DNA of 64,000 nt, taken from contig NZ_JAAALB010000006.1 in NCBI RefSeq assembly GCF_009905545.1, positions 186,001 to 250,000 of the forward strand, in the 5' to 3' direction. The notes beneath the pieces were generated by a model that was given only the letters and a program-made list of their open reading frames with translations, did no database searches and was not told the DNA's origin. Of the stretch, positions 53,602 to 63,449 are shown one piece after another. How positions within the stretch are numbered: position 1 is the stretch's first letter; every line of letters begins with the position of its first letter. A program made the position numbers and the translations under genes. The DNA is from Cellulophaga sp. BC115SP (lineage in GTDB: Bacteria; Bacteroidota; Bacteroidia; Cytophagales; Spirosomataceae).

Positions 53602-54081
53602 CTTCATCGAAACAAAACTAAAAGAAACTATAGCATTTTCGGATAACCTACATTATTTGAAAATGCTAGATTAACTAAATAGTCTATTATTTTGAAAAAT
53701 TTTACACTAGAATCAATCAAACTAAAAGCGGACAAAGTGTCTTCTTTGGCTAAAAAATCTCATAGAATAGGGTTTGACTTCAACCCTAATGCAATTTCGT
53801 ATAGCAAATTTCCTAACGCTTTTCAGGATTTATCGCATCACTAGCGTACAGCATTGTATCTGGTCGATATTTCATCGCTAAAGTTTTACCAATTTATCCT
53901 CTTATCTGCAAGTTGAGCTTAGGCTTAAGCTTTACCACTCTTATATAAATTATTAATAAAACGAATAATATTAGCCATGTACCATTTGTACTATGGTGAT
54001 GATTATATGCATGAACCACTATTCATGCACCTTTTAGGTGTGTAAATAAAAATTTTACCAACAATTTAACCAATAATTATT
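53602..54081. other. Long leader region of the SusC/SusD operon
   Basis: Contains a 50-codon frame (53692-53844, TTG start) of uncertain reality, a hairpin CATGAACCACTATTCATG (54011-54028) and GCACCTTTTAGGTGTGT (54029-54045) just before susC. The -7-like TACCATTTG occurs near 53982, one base too long for consensus. No other gene. Confidence 0.5.
53692..53844 (+). CDS. Possible 50-residue ORF with TTG start
   Basis: An open frame translating as LKNFTLESIKLKADKVSS, then LAKKSHRIGFDFNPNAISY and a C-terminal QDLSHH, ended by TAG. The N-terminal Leu-Lys-rich pattern is like leaders of Bacteroidota natural-product precursors, but it lacks the usual Gly-Gly ending and has no ATG. It is equally compatible with chance. 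No modification gene is nearby. Confidence 0.2.
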   Translation: MKNFTLESIKLKADKVSSLAKKSHRIGFDFNPNAISYSKFPNAFQDLSHH

Positions 54082-57000
54082 ATGAGAAAACTCTTACTGC
54101 TAACAGCTTTGCTATTATTGGCTCAGCTAGGTAGCACATTTGCTCAAGACAGGCAAATTACAGGAAAGGTAACCTCATCGGAAGATGGTTCTCCTATTCC
54201 AGGTGTAAGTATTTCAGTAAAAGGTACTTCAAAAGGTACTACTTCGGTAGCTGATGGTTCTTACCGTATTTCTGTAGGAAATGGAACAACGCTTATTTTC
54301 TCTTCTGTTGGCTTTACTTCGCAAACAGTAGCGGTTGGTTCTCAATCTGTAATCGACGTAAAGTTAGTTCCAAGTACTTCTACCCTCTCAGAGGTTGTAG
54401 TAACTGCCCTTGGTGTATCTCGTGACAAAAAATCTTTGGGTTATGCAACTCAAGAAGTTAAAGGCGACCAAGTAAGTACTGCCAAGGAAAGTAACTTCAT
54501 CAACTCATTGTCTGGTAAAGTATCAGGGGTTGAAATCAAACGTAACAACAACATGGGTGCTTCTACTAACATCGTTGTTCGTGGTTTCAAATCATTGACT
54601 GGTAACAACCAAGCATTATTCGTAGTGGATGGTGTACCTATCGATAACTCAAACACTACTAGCTCTTCGACAGCTCAAGGTGGTGGTGGTTATGACTACG
54701 GTAACGCTGCTTCGGATATTAACCCAGACGACATCGAGTCAATCAACGTATTGAAAGGTGCTGCAGCAACTGCGCTTTATGGTTCAAGAGCTGCCAATGG
54801 TGTTGTAATGGTTACGACTAAAAAAGGTAAGAAAAACCAAGGTTTAGGTGTTAATGTAAGTATGGGATACACTGTAGGTTCTATCGACAAATCTACTTTC
54901 CCTAAATACCAATCTAGCTATGGTGGTGGTTATGGTAACTACTATGAAGACCCTTCACACAAGTTTTTGTACAGAGATATCAATGGTGATGGAGTAGACG
55001 ACCTTGTTGTTCCAATGTCAGAAGATGCTTCTTGGGGTGCTAAATTTGACCCTAACAAACAAGTGTATGACTGGCGTTCATTTGACCCATCTTCACCACA
55101 GTATGGTAAAACTAGCGCATGGCAAGCAGCAGCAAACTCTCCTGCTAAATTCTTCAACGACGCAAAAACATTCAACGGAACTATCTCTTTGGATGGTGGT
55201 AGCGAAAACGGTTCTTACCGTGTATCATATACTCGTTTTGACCAAACTGGTATTCTTCCAAACTCTAGCATCCAGAAAAACAACTTCTCGTTTGCTGGTA
55301 GCCATGATTTCAGCAAAAAGTTCACTGTTACAACCAACATCAACTTTGCTCGTCAAGATGCAAAAGGTCGTTATAGCAACGGTTACTCAGACAATATCAT
55401 GTCTAGCTTCCGTCAGTGGTATCAAACAAACGTTGATATCTTAGATTTGAAATCAGCATTTGAAAGAACTGGACAAAACATTACTTGGAACTGGACTGAC
55501 CCAAGTGAAATCAAGCCTATTTTCTGGGATAACCCTTACTGGCAACGTGCTAATAACTACGAAACTGACTGGAGAAACCGTGTTTTTGGTAATGTGACTG
55601 CTACTTACAAAATCACAAATGATTTTGATGTATTGGGTCGTATCTCAATGGATACTTATACAGAACAACAAGAGGAACGTATCGCTGTTGGTTCTATCAA
55701 CAACAATGGTACTGCTAAATACTCTCGTTATGATCGTACTTTCAGAGAAATGAACTATGACTTCTTTGCAAACTATCACAAAGATTTGTCTGAGAATTTC
55801 AACTTGAAAGGTATGGTTGGTGGAAACATCCGTAAAACAGAAGTTAGCACAATGTATGCTACTACAGTAGGTGGCTTGGTTGTACCAGGTATCTATTCTT
55901 TGGCTAACTCTGCTTCTGCGGCTAGTGCTCCTACAGAAAACGTAAGTGCTATCTACCAAGAAGGTATTTTTGCTAATGCATCTTTGGGTTATAACAACGA
56001 ATTGTTCTTAGACCTTACTGCTCGTCGTGATGTTTCTTCTTCTTTACCAGTATCAAACAACACTTATTTCTATCCATCTGCTTCTTTGAGCTATATTTTC
56101 TCTAACAAATTAGGAGAAAGCTGGCCTGCATTGAGCTTTGGTAAAGTTCGTGTAAACTATGCTGAAGTAGGTAACACTGCTCCTGCTTTGAGTTTGTTGA
56201 ATACGTATGTAAAACCAACTAACTTGAACGGTGATACTAGAGATGCATTTGGTGGACAAACATTATTTGCGACTGGCTCGATCTTGAACAACCCGAACTT
56301 GAAACCAGAACGTACAAAAAGTGCTGAGATTGGTTTAGAAATGAAGTTCTTGAAAAACAGAGTAGGATTTGACATTACAGCTTACCGTACTTTATCTATC
56401 GACCAAATCATGCCTGTGTCTATCTCGAAAGCTACTGGTTATGACAAAAAATATGTAAATGCTGGTACAATCGAAAACAAAGGTATTGAATTGTCTGCAT
56501 TTGCTATCCCTGTTCAAACTGGCGACTTCTCATGGAAATTGAACGCTAACTTTACGATGAACCGCAACAAAGTGGTTGAATTGTATGATGGCGTAAACAA
56601 CTTGCCATTGGGTTCATTCCAAGGTGGTGTTACATTGAACGCATCTATTGGTGAACCTTACGGTGTATTGAAAGGTACTAACTTCGTTTATTTAAACGGA
56701 CAAAAAGTTGTTAATGCAAATGGTTACTATGCACAAACAGATGCAACTAGTGTAATCGGTAACATTACTCCAGATTGGAAAATGGGTATTACTAACTCAT
56801 TCAACTACAAAGCCCTTTCTTTCAGTTTCTTGATTGACATCCAAAAAGGTGGTAGCGTATTCTCTCTTGACCAATACTACGGTAGAGCTACAGGTTTATA
56901 TGCTGAAACTGTATTCTTGAACGACAACGGTGTTTCTATCCGTGAATCAATTGCAAATGGTGGTGGTTACATCGTACCAGGTGTATTAGCTGATGGAACT

Positions 57001-57327
57001 GCCAACACTAAACGTGTAAGTGCTGAAAACTACGGATTATTAGGATATGTAAGAAACCCTGCTGCTGCTTTCGTTTATGATGCTAGCTACGTTAAATTGA
57101 GAGAGGTAACTGTTTCTTATAAATTACCTGCAAATCTATTCGGCGGAAGCAACTTCATCAAAGGTGCTACATTGTCTGCAGTAGGTCGTAACCTTTGGAT
57201 TATCCACAAAAACTTACCTTATGCTGACCCAGAAGATGGTTTGACATCAGGTAACCTTTCAGGTTTCCAATCAGGTGTTTATCCTTCAGTTAGAGAAATC
57301 GGAGCAAGCCTTAAATTCTCGTTCTAA
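54082..57327 (+). CDS. SusC/RagA-family TonB-linked outer membrane transporter
   Basis: A 1081-residue transporter. Signal MRKLLLLTALLLLAQLGSTFAQ; CarboxypepD-like domain (ITGKVTSSEDGSPIPGVSISVKGTSKGTTSVADGSYRIS); TonB-box region (LSEVVVTALGVSRDKKSLGYATQEVKGDQV); plug (NNQALFVVDGVPIDN; DDIESINVLKGAAATALYGSRAANGVVMVTTKKG); then a 22-strand barrel. It pairs with the SusD-type gene 62 bases downstream, so the complex imports a substrate across the outer membrane. No enzyme gene sits next to it, so the substrate is unknown. Heavy use of AAC, GGT and similar codons suggests high expression. Confidence 0.95.
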   Translation: MRKLLLLTALLLLAQLGSTFAQDRQITGKVTSSEDGSPIPGVSISVKGTSKGTTSVADGSYRISVGNGTTLIFSSVGFTSQTVAVGSQSVIDVKLVPSTSTLSEVVVTALGVSRDKKSLGYATQEVKGDQVSTAKESNFINSLSGKVSGVEIKRNNNMGASTNIVVRGFKSLTGNNQALFVVDGVPIDNSNTTSSSTAQGGGGYDYGNAASDINPDDIESINVLKGAAATALYGSRAANGVVMVTTKKGKKNQGLGVNVSMGYTVGSIDKSTFPKYQSSYGGGYGNYYEDPSHKFLYRDINGDGVDDLVVPMSEDASWGAKFDPNKQVYDWRSFDPSSPQYGKTSAWQAAANSPAKFFNDAKTFNGTISLDGGSENGSYRVSYTRFDQTGILPNSSIQKNNFSFAGSHDFSKKFTVTTNINFARQDAKGRYSNGYSDNIMSSFRQWYQTNVDILDLKSAFERTGQNITWNWTDPSEIKPIFWDNPYWQRANNYETDWRNRVFGNVTATYKITNDFDVLGRISMDTYTEQQEERIAVGSINNNGTAKYSRYDRTFREMNYDFFANYHKDLSENFNLKGMVGGNIRKTEVSTMYATTVGGLVVPGIYSLANSASAASAPTENVSAIYQEGIFANASLGYNNELFLDLTARRDVSSSLPVSNNTYFYPSASLSYIFSNKLGESWPALSFGKVRVNYAEVGNTAPALSLLNTYVKPTNLNGDTRDAFGGQTLFATGSILNNPNLKPERTKSAEIGLEMKFLKNRVGFDITAYRTLSIDQIMPVSISKATGYDKKYVNAGTIENKGIELSAFAIPVQTGDFSWKLNANFTMNRNKVVELYDGVNNLPLGSFQGGVTLNASIGEPYGVLKGTNFVYLNGQKVVNANGYYAQTDATSVIGNITPDWKMGITNSFNYKALSFSFLIDIQKGGSVFSLDQYYGRATGLYAETVFLNDNGVSIRESIANGGGYIVPGVLADGTANTKRVSAENYGLLGYVRNPAAAFVYDASYVKLREVTVSYKLPANLFGGSNFIKGATLSAVGRNLWIIHKNLPYADPEDGLTSGNLSGFQSGVYPSVREIGASLKFSF

Positions 57328-57388
57328 TCGAAACCTTTATTACAAACTAATTGAAGGTTTTTGTCAAACGAAAAAAGATATTATTCCA

Positions 57389-58828
57389 ATGAAAAAAATT
57401 GTAACATTCCTATCTATAGCACTGTTGTCGATGTCTTGCGAGAGTAATCTTGAAGATTTGAATACCGACAAAAAACACCCTAGCTCGGGTTCTGTGCCAT
57501 CTTCTACTGTGTTTGCAGCAGCAGAAACAAACCTTATTGACCAAATGGTAAACACAAACGTAAACCGTAATGTGTTCCGTTTGCTTGCTCAACAATGGAC
57601 TCAAACTACTTATACTGACGAAAGTAACTACGATATTACCACTCGTAAAGTTGCTGATGCTGTATGGTTGCGTTTCTATTTCAATATCTTGAACAACTTG
57701 AAAGATGCTAAAGCTTTAGTTAATGCTGAAAAACCTATCGGTACTCAGCAAGCTATTGAAAAAACAAACAAGTTGGCGCTTATCGAGTTATTGAATATCT
57801 ATGCTTACCAAAAATTGGTAGATACCTTCGGTAACATCCCTTACACGGAGTCGTTAGACCCACAAAATGTAAACCCTAAATATGACGACGCCAAAACAAT
57901 CTACGCTGACTTAGCGAAGCGTTTGGATGCTGTTATTGCTGGTGTTAATACTTCGGCTGGTTCTTTTGGTTCGGCTGACTTGGTATATGGTGGAGACATG
58001 GCAAAATGGTTGAAGTTTGCTAATGGCTTGAAGTTGAAAATGGGTTTGATGTTAGCTGACGTTGATGCTGCTACCTCAAAAACAATGGTTGAAGCTGCTG
58101 CGAAAGGAGTATTCTCTTCAAACAGTGACAACACTGCCTTAACTTACTACAGCAATGTACCAAATACAAACCCTATCTGGGTTGACTTGATTCAAAGTGG
58201 TCGTAAGGATTATGTTCCTGCCAACACAGTGGTTGACTTGATGAATAACTTATCTGACCCACGTCGTTCGGTTTTCTTTGGTCAATTGAATGGTAAATAT
58301 GTAGGTGGTCCTTATGCTGCTGGTGGTAACTATACTAACTTCTCGGCAATTGGTGATGTATTCCAAAAACCAGACCTAGAAGGTTTGATTATGGATTATG
58401 CTGAAATTTCTTTCGACCTTGCTGAAGCGGCTGCTCGTGGATACAATGTTGGTGGTACTGCTGAACAATTCTACAACCAAGGTATCAAAGCTTCGATGAG
58501 CTATTGGGGTGTGAGCGATGCAGATATTACAGCATATCTTGCAAAAAGTTCGGTAGCTTATACTACTGCAACTGGTACTTACAAGCAAAAAATTGCTACT
58601 CAAAAGTACATTGCTTTGTATAACCGTGGTTTTGAATCTTGGACAGAATGGAGACGTTTGGATTACCCAATCTTCAATGTTCCTGCCAACAAAACTTATG
58701 CTGATATTCCAACTCGTTTTACTTACCCTGTAGGTGAACAAACTCTTAATGAGGCGAACTGGAAAGCTGCTTCAACAGCAATCGGTGCGGATAAAGTAAA
58801 TACAAAACTTTTCTGGGATAAATTCTAA
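57389..58828 (+). CDS. SusD/RagB-family lipoprotein (SusD-like_2 type)
   Basis: A 479-residue lipoprotein (MKKIVTFLSIALLSMSCES, lipobox SMSC). The fold fits the SusD-like_2 group: EDLNTDKKHPSSGSVPSSTVFAAAE, QQWTQTTYTDESNYDITTR, ALIELLNIYAYQKLVDTFGNIPYTESLDP and AEISFDLAEAAARGYNVGGTAEQFYNQGIKASMSYWGV. It caps the SusC channel and binds the substrate. The ATG at 57389 gives the signal; the frame is open 38 codons upstream, overlapping the end of susC. Codon use is like that of susC. Confidence 0.93.
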   Translation: MKKIVTFLSIALLSMSCESNLEDLNTDKKHPSSGSVPSSTVFAAAETNLIDQMVNTNVNRNVFRLLAQQWTQTTYTDESNYDITTRKVADAVWLRFYFNILNNLKDAKALVNAEKPIGTQQAIEKTNKLALIELLNIYAYQKLVDTFGNIPYTESLDPQNVNPKYDDAKTIYADLAKRLDAVIAGVNTSAGSFGSADLVYGGDMAKWLKFANGLKLKMGLMLADVDAATSKTMVEAAAKGVFSSNSDNTALTYYSNVPNTNPIWVDLIQSGRKDYVPANTVVDLMNNLSDPRRSVFFGQLNGKYVGGPYAAGGNYTNFSAIGDVFQKPDLEGLIMDYAEISFDLAEAAARGYNVGGTAEQFYNQGIKASMSYWGVSDADITAYLAKSSVAYTTATGTYKQKIATQKYIALYNRGFESWTEWRRLDYPIFNVPANKTYADIPTRFTYPVGEQTLNEANWKAASTAIGADKVNTKLFWDKF

Positions 58829-58850
58829 TCTCTTATAAAAGTGTAGTAAC

Positions 58851-58883
58851 AAAAAAGCTGGCTCGCAAGAGTCAGCTTTTTTT
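58851..58883. terminator. Terminator after the SusC/SusD pair
   Basis: AAAAAAGCTGGCTC and GAGTCAGCTTTTTT form a stem with one mismatch around GCAA, followed by a T-run. It ends the susC-susD transcript. Confidence 0.85.
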
Positions 58884-59082
58884 GTTTGGTAATTGGGTTT
58901 TAGTAAAATGTATTCTTGATATAAGTATAAAGAAGTTATTAGTTAGTAGTATATCAGTTATTGGATTGCACTCATCATCAGATAGAGAACAGATATAGTG
59001 TTCATTTAATCTTTCCTTTTACTTACTTATTATTTTGAAGCCTTAGCTTTATAGAATAACAAATAGACTAGTAACCTATAAC

Positions 59083-59808
59083 TTACCTCAACAAGAACTT
59101 CTTGATAAACCTTACACATTCTTCTGGCTCTTCATACATACCCATGTGTCCAACAGTATCAAGTACCAATGAGCTAGTATTACCCGCCAAAGCCAATTGT
59201 TCAAGCGCATCTGCCACAGGAATACTTTTATCTTTTTTACCAATAATCATCATCACAGGATATTTAGCATTGGCCAATACTTCTCTGCGATCTGGTCGAA
59301 TGCGCATTGCATCCATAGCCACCATTAAGGCATCTACTGGTAACTGAGACGAATAGTCGATATGCTTCTGTACCACCTCTGGATTTTGAGCATTAAACTC
59401 CTCGCTATAAAGATTTGGCGTAAAGTTTTTGATAAAAACCTCCGTACCATGTGTTCTCAAGAAATCAACATTTTTCAAACGTAAAGCTTTTCGTTCTTCC
59501 GAGTCACCATAAGCTGTCGAGTGAAATAAGCCAAGTCCAGTAATCATGTCAGGATACTTCTCGGCAAACGCCAAAGCAATATACCCTCCCATCGAGTGCC
59601 CAATCACAGTACATTGACTCACACCTGCTTTTTGTAAGTGTTGGGCTACAAAATCGGCATAATCATCCATGGTTTTCAAGGTAGTTTCCTTGGCATAATC
59701 AGGTGTAAATACCAGTAAGCTCTTTTGTAAGTAAGGGACTATTCCCAACCATACGGTCGAGTCTTCACCAAACCCATGTAATAATACTACTACTTTTTTC
59801 TGTATCAT
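59083..59808 (-). CDS. Alpha/beta-fold hydrolase
   Basis: A 241-residue cytoplasmic hydrolase. The oxyanion region is VVVLLHGFGEDSTVWLG, the nucleophile elbow GHSMGG has Ser at residue 72, the acid is in GKKDKSIPVAD and the base His in TVGHMGMYEEPEECVRF. The fold resembles small esterases or MhpC-like hydrolases; the substrate is unknown. The ATG at 59806-59808 was chosen over one 33 bases earlier because the latter adds only polar residues. Confidence 0.86.
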   Translation of the reverse strand: MIQKKVVVLLHGFGEDSTVWLGIVPYLQKSLLVFTPDYAKETTLKTMDDYADFVAQHLQKAGVSQCTVIGHSMGGYIALAFAEKYPDMITGLGLFHSTAYGDSEERKALRLKNVDFLRTHGTEVFIKNFTPNLYSEEFNAQNPEVVQKHIDYSSQLPVDALMVAMDAMRIRPDRREVLANAKYPVMMIIGKKDKSIPVADALEQLALAGNTSSLVLDTVGHMGMYEEPEECVRFIKKFLLR

Positions 59809-60004
59809 GTCCGTAATGTTTTGAGAATAATTGAATGACAATTGTCTATTGTGGATTGGAGATTTTTTGATTTCTGAAATATGTAAAAATATCTTTATTC
59901 CTTATAAAATAGTATCCGAAATCGAAAAAGAGATTATGAATTAAAGAATGCTTAAGTTCAATTCTCAATGCCGAAAGCCCAAAGCCAATATTACTATATA
60001 ACAA

Positions 60005-60035
60005 AAAATCCCCGAACAATGTGTTCGGGGATTCG
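60005..60035 (-). terminator. Terminator after clpX
   Basis: AATCCCCGAAC (60007-60017) pairs exactly with GTTCGGGGATT (60023-60033) around AATGT. On the minus strand it follows the clpX stop by about 10 bases and ends in T-runs. Confidence 0.9.
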
Positions 60036-60045
60036 CAATTTATTT

Positions 60046-61305
60046 TTATGCAACTTTCTTCATTCTATGCAAAGCCGTTTTTTCAAACTTCGAGCGAGCA
60101 TATTCTAGCGTTACATTAAATTCCTTGATTTCATCTTGTGAAGGCAGTTCAAACATAGCATCAGTAATAATTGCTTCACAAATTGAGCGTAAACCACGAG
60201 CCCCTAATTTGAACTCCATCGCTTGTTCGACAATATATAATAAAGCGTCATCATCAAAATGAATATCTATATCCTCCATTTTGAAAAGCTTTTCATATTG
60301 CTTCGTAATCGCATTTTTGGGCTCTTTCAAAATCGAAAGTAGTGTTTCTGCATCCAATGGATTCAATGAAGTAAGCACTGGCAAACGTCCCAACAATTCA
60401 GGAATCAAGCCAAATGATTTTAAGTCTTGCGAAGAAACGTAACGTAACAAATTTTGCTCGTCAAATTCATCTGCAAAACTAGCACCTTTCTTGAAGCCTA
60501 CTGGCTGAGTGTTCAGACGATTAGCAATATGACGTTGAATACCATCAAAAGCACCACCACAGATAAATAAGATATTTTCAGTATTTACTGCAATCATTTT
60601 TTGCTCAGGGTGCTTACGACCTCCTTGTGGCGGGCAGTTTACAACAGCCCCTTCCAACAGTTTCAATAGCGCTTGTTGTACACCTTCACCCGATACATCA
60701 CGTGTAATTGATGGGTTGTCAGACTTACGTGCGATTTTATCTATTTCATCTATAAAGACAATACCCATTTCGGCTTTGGCAACGTCATAGTCTGCTGCTT
60801 GCAACAAACGAGTCAAGATGCTTTCTACGTCTTCACCCACATAACCTGCCTCAGTAATCACCGTAGCATCGGCAATACAGAATGGTACTTGAAGCATTTT
60901 GGCAATCGTACGAGCCAAATAAGTTTTACCTGTTCCTGTTTCGCCCACCATAATGATATTCGATTTTTCAATCTGTACATCATCATCAGTTTTGGGCTGC
61001 ATCAATCTTTTGTAGTGGTTATAAACAGCTACACAAAGGTGTTTTTTTGCTTCATCTTGTCCTATTACATATTGGTCAAGATACTTTTTCATCTCTATTG
61101 GCTTTACCAATTCGAAGCGAGCGCCACCTTTCTTTTTGTCACCCTTAAAGCTACGTGACGAAGGACTTGCTTCTTGTTGCACTACCTGATAAGCCTGAGT
61201 GACACATTCACTACATACATGACCCTCCATACCTTGTAATAGCAATGGCACATCTTTTTGGCCACGACCACATAGCGTACAATGAGGCTGTTGTTGTTGT
61301 TTCAT
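60046..61305 (-). CDS. clpX: ClpX unfoldase, ATP-binding subunit of the ClpXP protease
   Basis: The 419-residue ATPase has the N-terminal zinc domain (Cys 9, 12, 31 and 34), Walker A GETGTGKT at 121-128, Walker B IVFIDEID near 182-189, [19 protein letters not shown] (the sensor and pore region), and QPVGF where other ClpX proteins have the IGF loop that docks on Clp[24 protein letters not shown] completes the C-domain. It lies 251 bases downstream of clpP with a terminator-like hairpin between, so it may have its own promoter. Confidence 0.97.
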   Translation of the reverse strand: MKQQQQPHCTLCGRGQKDVPLLLQGMEGHVCSECVTQAYQVVQQEASPSSRSFKGDKKKGGARFELVKPIEMKKYLDQYVIGQDEAKKHLCVAVYNHYKRLMQPKTDDDVQIEKSNIIMVGETGTGKTYLARTIAKMLQVPFCIADATVITEAGYVGEDVESILTRLLQAADYDVAKAEMGIVFIDEIDKIARKSDNPSITRDVSGEGVQQALLKLLEGAVVNCPPQGGRKHPEQKMIAVNTENILFICGGAFDGIQRHIANRLNTQPVGFKKGASFADEFDEQNLLRYVSSQDLKSFGLIPELLGRLPVLTSLNPLDAETLLSILKEPKNAITKQYEKLFKMEDIDIHFDDDALLYIVEQAMEFKLGARGLRSICEAIITDAMFELPSQDEIKEFNVTLEYARSKFEKTALHRMKKVA

Positions 61306-61463
61306 TCTATGTAAAAAATAAGAGAGTTGTGTGTTTGTTACTATGTCTCAACTCTTGTAAAATACAATTTGAAAAAGAAGGGTTCCCACAATGGCAGCTG
61401 TTTCGACGTACTACAGGCAACTGTTTGGTACAACCATTTACAAAAGTACTGAATTTATACTAA

Positions 61464-61498
61464 AAATGCTTACCCCTAAAACAAAGGAGTAAGCATTT
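61464..61498 (-). terminator. Hairpin between clpP and clpX
   Basis: AAATGCTTAC and GTAAGCATTT form a 10-bp stem, with CCT/AGG further in. It lies about 60 bases after the clpP stop and upstream of clpX. It may attenuate read-through from clpP. Confidence 0.65.
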
Positions 61499-61556
61499 CT
61501 ATGGTGATTTACGTCAAAAGCAAAATTTTCGTAAATCAACAAATATGTCCAATCAA

Positions 61557-62264
61557 CTACGGTTCGCGAGTAAGAATCTCATCGATTAAGCCATATTCTT
61601 TAGCTTCTTCAGCACGCATCCAATAGTCACGATCAGAGTCACGTTCGATTTCTTCAAACGATTTTCCTGAGTGCTGTGCCAAAATATCATACAATTCTTT
61701 ACGAATTTTTACGATTTCGCGAGCTGTAATTTCAATATCACGAGACTGACCTTGCGCTCCACCTGATGGTTGGTGAATCATAATACGTGCATGAGGAAGA
61801 GCCGAACGCTTACCAGCTGCACCACCAGCCAATAATACAGCACCCATCGACGCCGCTAAAGATGTACAAATCGTAGCTACATCAGGGCGGATATACTGCA
61901 TAGTATCATAAATACCTAAACCTGCATATACCGAACCACCTGGGCTGTTGATATACATCATAATGTCTTTACGAGAGTCTGTCGACTCCATAAACAACAT
62001 TTGAGCAACAATGATATTTGCCATATAATCATCTACAGGTACGCCCATAAAAATGATACGGTCCATAATCAAACGTGAGAATACGTCGATTTGAGCAAAA
62101 CGCATTGGGCGCTCTTCAATGATATATTGAGTCATGTCTTCAATAAATGGACGGCTCTGCCCACCTATCTGATTCATGTACTGATCTACTGCTAAGCCAT
62201 TCAAACCTCTGTGATGAACAGCATATTTTCTGAATTCTTCTGAACTTAAATCTTTGTGAAACAT
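61557..62264 (-). CDS. clpP: ClpP protease, proteolytic subunit
   Basis: The 235-residue serine protease has the catalytic Ser 139 in [17 protein letters not shown] and His 164 in [15 protein letters not shown]; the Asp lies in [20 protein letters not shown]. Ser-to-His spacing of 25 fits Clp[23 protein letters not shown] is typical. The N-terminus has a Bacteroidota extension ([20 protein letters not shown]). It is the partner of clpX just downstream on the same strand. Confidence 0.96.
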   Translation of the reverse strand: MFHKDLSSEEFRKYAVHHRGLNGLAVDQYMNQIGGQSRPFIEDMTQYIIEERPMRFAQIDVFSRLIMDRIIFMGVPVDDYMANIIVAQMLFMESTDSRKDIMMYINSPGGSVYAGLGIYDTMQYIRPDVATICTSLAASMGAVLLAGGAAGKRSALPHARIMIHQPSGGAQGQSRDIEITAREIVKIRKELYDILAQHSGKSFEEIERDSDRDYWMRAEEAKEYGLIDEILTREP

Positions 62265-62640
62265 AATTTTATAACCGTTATTTTAAACTGTAAACTTCAA
62301 AATCTGTAAAATGGTTCGAGGCAAATAGTCGTTGAACTTTCAAGTCATCTTACAGTGTTTTGCAACTAAGAGGTAGTTCTTTTAAACAAAGATGCAAAAT
62401 CTATGAAAAAATCCTAATCAGATTTTCAGATAAATTCTCGGAAAATACGATTTTTTACTATGATTTTTATTACCCTCTAAAAAGTATTTAAAATACCTTC
62501 TTGTAAATCAAAGGATTATATAAATTGAGGTATTAGATTAATATGTCGAAAGTAAAGTGGATATTTTTTCATAAAATTTGACAAGACTAACCAACTTTTA
62601 TGTCTTAGTCCATCATAACCAACTCAACCTAATAAGGTAT
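62265..62640. other. Divergent promoter region between clpP and the XRE regulator gene
   Basis: About 375 AT-rich bases without repeats or genes. On the clpP strand TAGATTTTG lies near 62394-62402, one base longer than the consensus -7. I see no other signal. Confidence 0.4.
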
Positions 62641-63018
62641 ATGAAACAACAAGATTCTATTCCTGATAAAATCCGAAAAGCTCGTGTACTCAAAGGGCTT
62701 TCTCAAGAAAACGTAGCCGATATGTTGGGAATTTCGACCACAGCGTATGGCGATATTGAGCGTGGCAAAACCGAACTCAGTATCAAACGTGCACAAGATT
62801 TATCCAAAGTATTGGACATTCCTGTACTTTGGGGAGAAAAAGAATTGGCTGTATCGCCACAAATAGATACTTTGTTGGAAGAAAACAAACATCTAAAATC
62901 CGAAAACCTCCGCTTGGAAATAGAACTTAAATTTTGGAAAGAAAAATTTGAGCAACAACTGTATTTAGAAGCTTATCGTATTCTTCAGCAAAAACAACGA
63001 GAACCCATTGGCTTTTAA
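62641..63018 (+). CDS. XRE-family helix-turn-helix regulator
   Basis: The 125-residue protein has an N-terminal XRE domain: IPDKIRKARVLKGLSQENVADMLGISTTAYGDIERGKTELSIKRAQDLSKVLDIPVLWG, with the recognition helix in STTAYGDIERGK. A charged coiled coil (LLEENKHLKSENLRLEIELKFWKEKFEQQL) follows, likely for dimerisation. The ATG at 62641 opens directly before the domain; a longer upstream start is unsupported. Its target is unknown. Confidence 0.87.
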   Translation: MKQQDSIPDKIRKARVLKGLSQENVADMLGISTTAYGDIERGKTELSIKRAQDLSKVLDIPVLWGEKELAVSPQIDTLLEENKHLKSENLRLEIELKFWKEKFEQQLYLEAYRILQQKQREPIGF

Positions 63019-63255
63019 AAACTAGAAAAACTGTAGGAAATTAAAAGCAGCATAAGAGCGAAATTGGTATTAGTTAATTTTTCGTTCTTATGACGCTTTT
63101 ATTGTACCTCTTGACTTCCAAAACAACTTTTCTCTCCTATCATTCCTTCGTAACTCCCCTACAAATGTTGCTTCATTCGTTACTTTACTTCGCTAGCCAA
63201 CTCATTATTGTACTTTATTGTGATTTATTGTCTTCGAACTCATTTTATTATTAAT

Positions 63256-63274
63256 ATTTAAAATAAATCTAAAT
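63256..63274 (+). promoter_or_regulatory. Upstream ATTTA-N9-TAAAT box
   Basis: ATTTAAAATAAATCTAAAT is a 19-bp imperfect palindrome (7 of 9 pairs). It ends 5 bases before the TTTG of the -33 region. Confidence 0.4.
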
Positions 63275-63278
63275 AAGG

Positions 63279-63310
63279 TTTGGATATTATCTATCACTCT
63301 TCTACTTTTG
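63279..63310 (+). promoter_or_regulatory. Bacteroidota-type promoter of the siderophore-type receptor
   Basis: TTTG at 63279-63282 and TACTTTTG at 63303-63310 (a perfect TAnnTTTG) are 20 bases apart, within the range of this promoter class. Transcription should start near 63316. Confidence 0.65.
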
Positions 63311-63321
63311 CATCCATATTT

Positions 63322-63340
63322 ATTTATACTTAGTCTAAAT
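63322..63340 (+). promoter_or_regulatory. Downstream ATTTA-N9-TAAAT box
   Basis: ATTTATACTTAGTCTAAAT is a 19-bp palindrome with 8 of 9 pairs, just after the expected transcription start, where a repressor such as a Fur or DtxR protein would block elongation. Confidence 0.5.
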
Positions 63341-63449
63341 AATTCATTTCTTTCCACTAGACAAGTATAGATAACATCTCTAGAGAAAAATCATTTTCTC
63401 TTTTTTTAGCAAAGTCTATTTGTAATTAATCCAATTAAACAATATTCTC

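Larger units (their letters stand above)
63019..63449. other. Regulated promoter region of the terminal TonB-dependent receptor
   Basis: Between the XRE gene and the receptor. It contains a consensus promoter (63279-63310) with an ATTTA-N9-TAAAT palindrome on each side. The first 200 bases hold no recognised feature. Confidence 0.55.
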
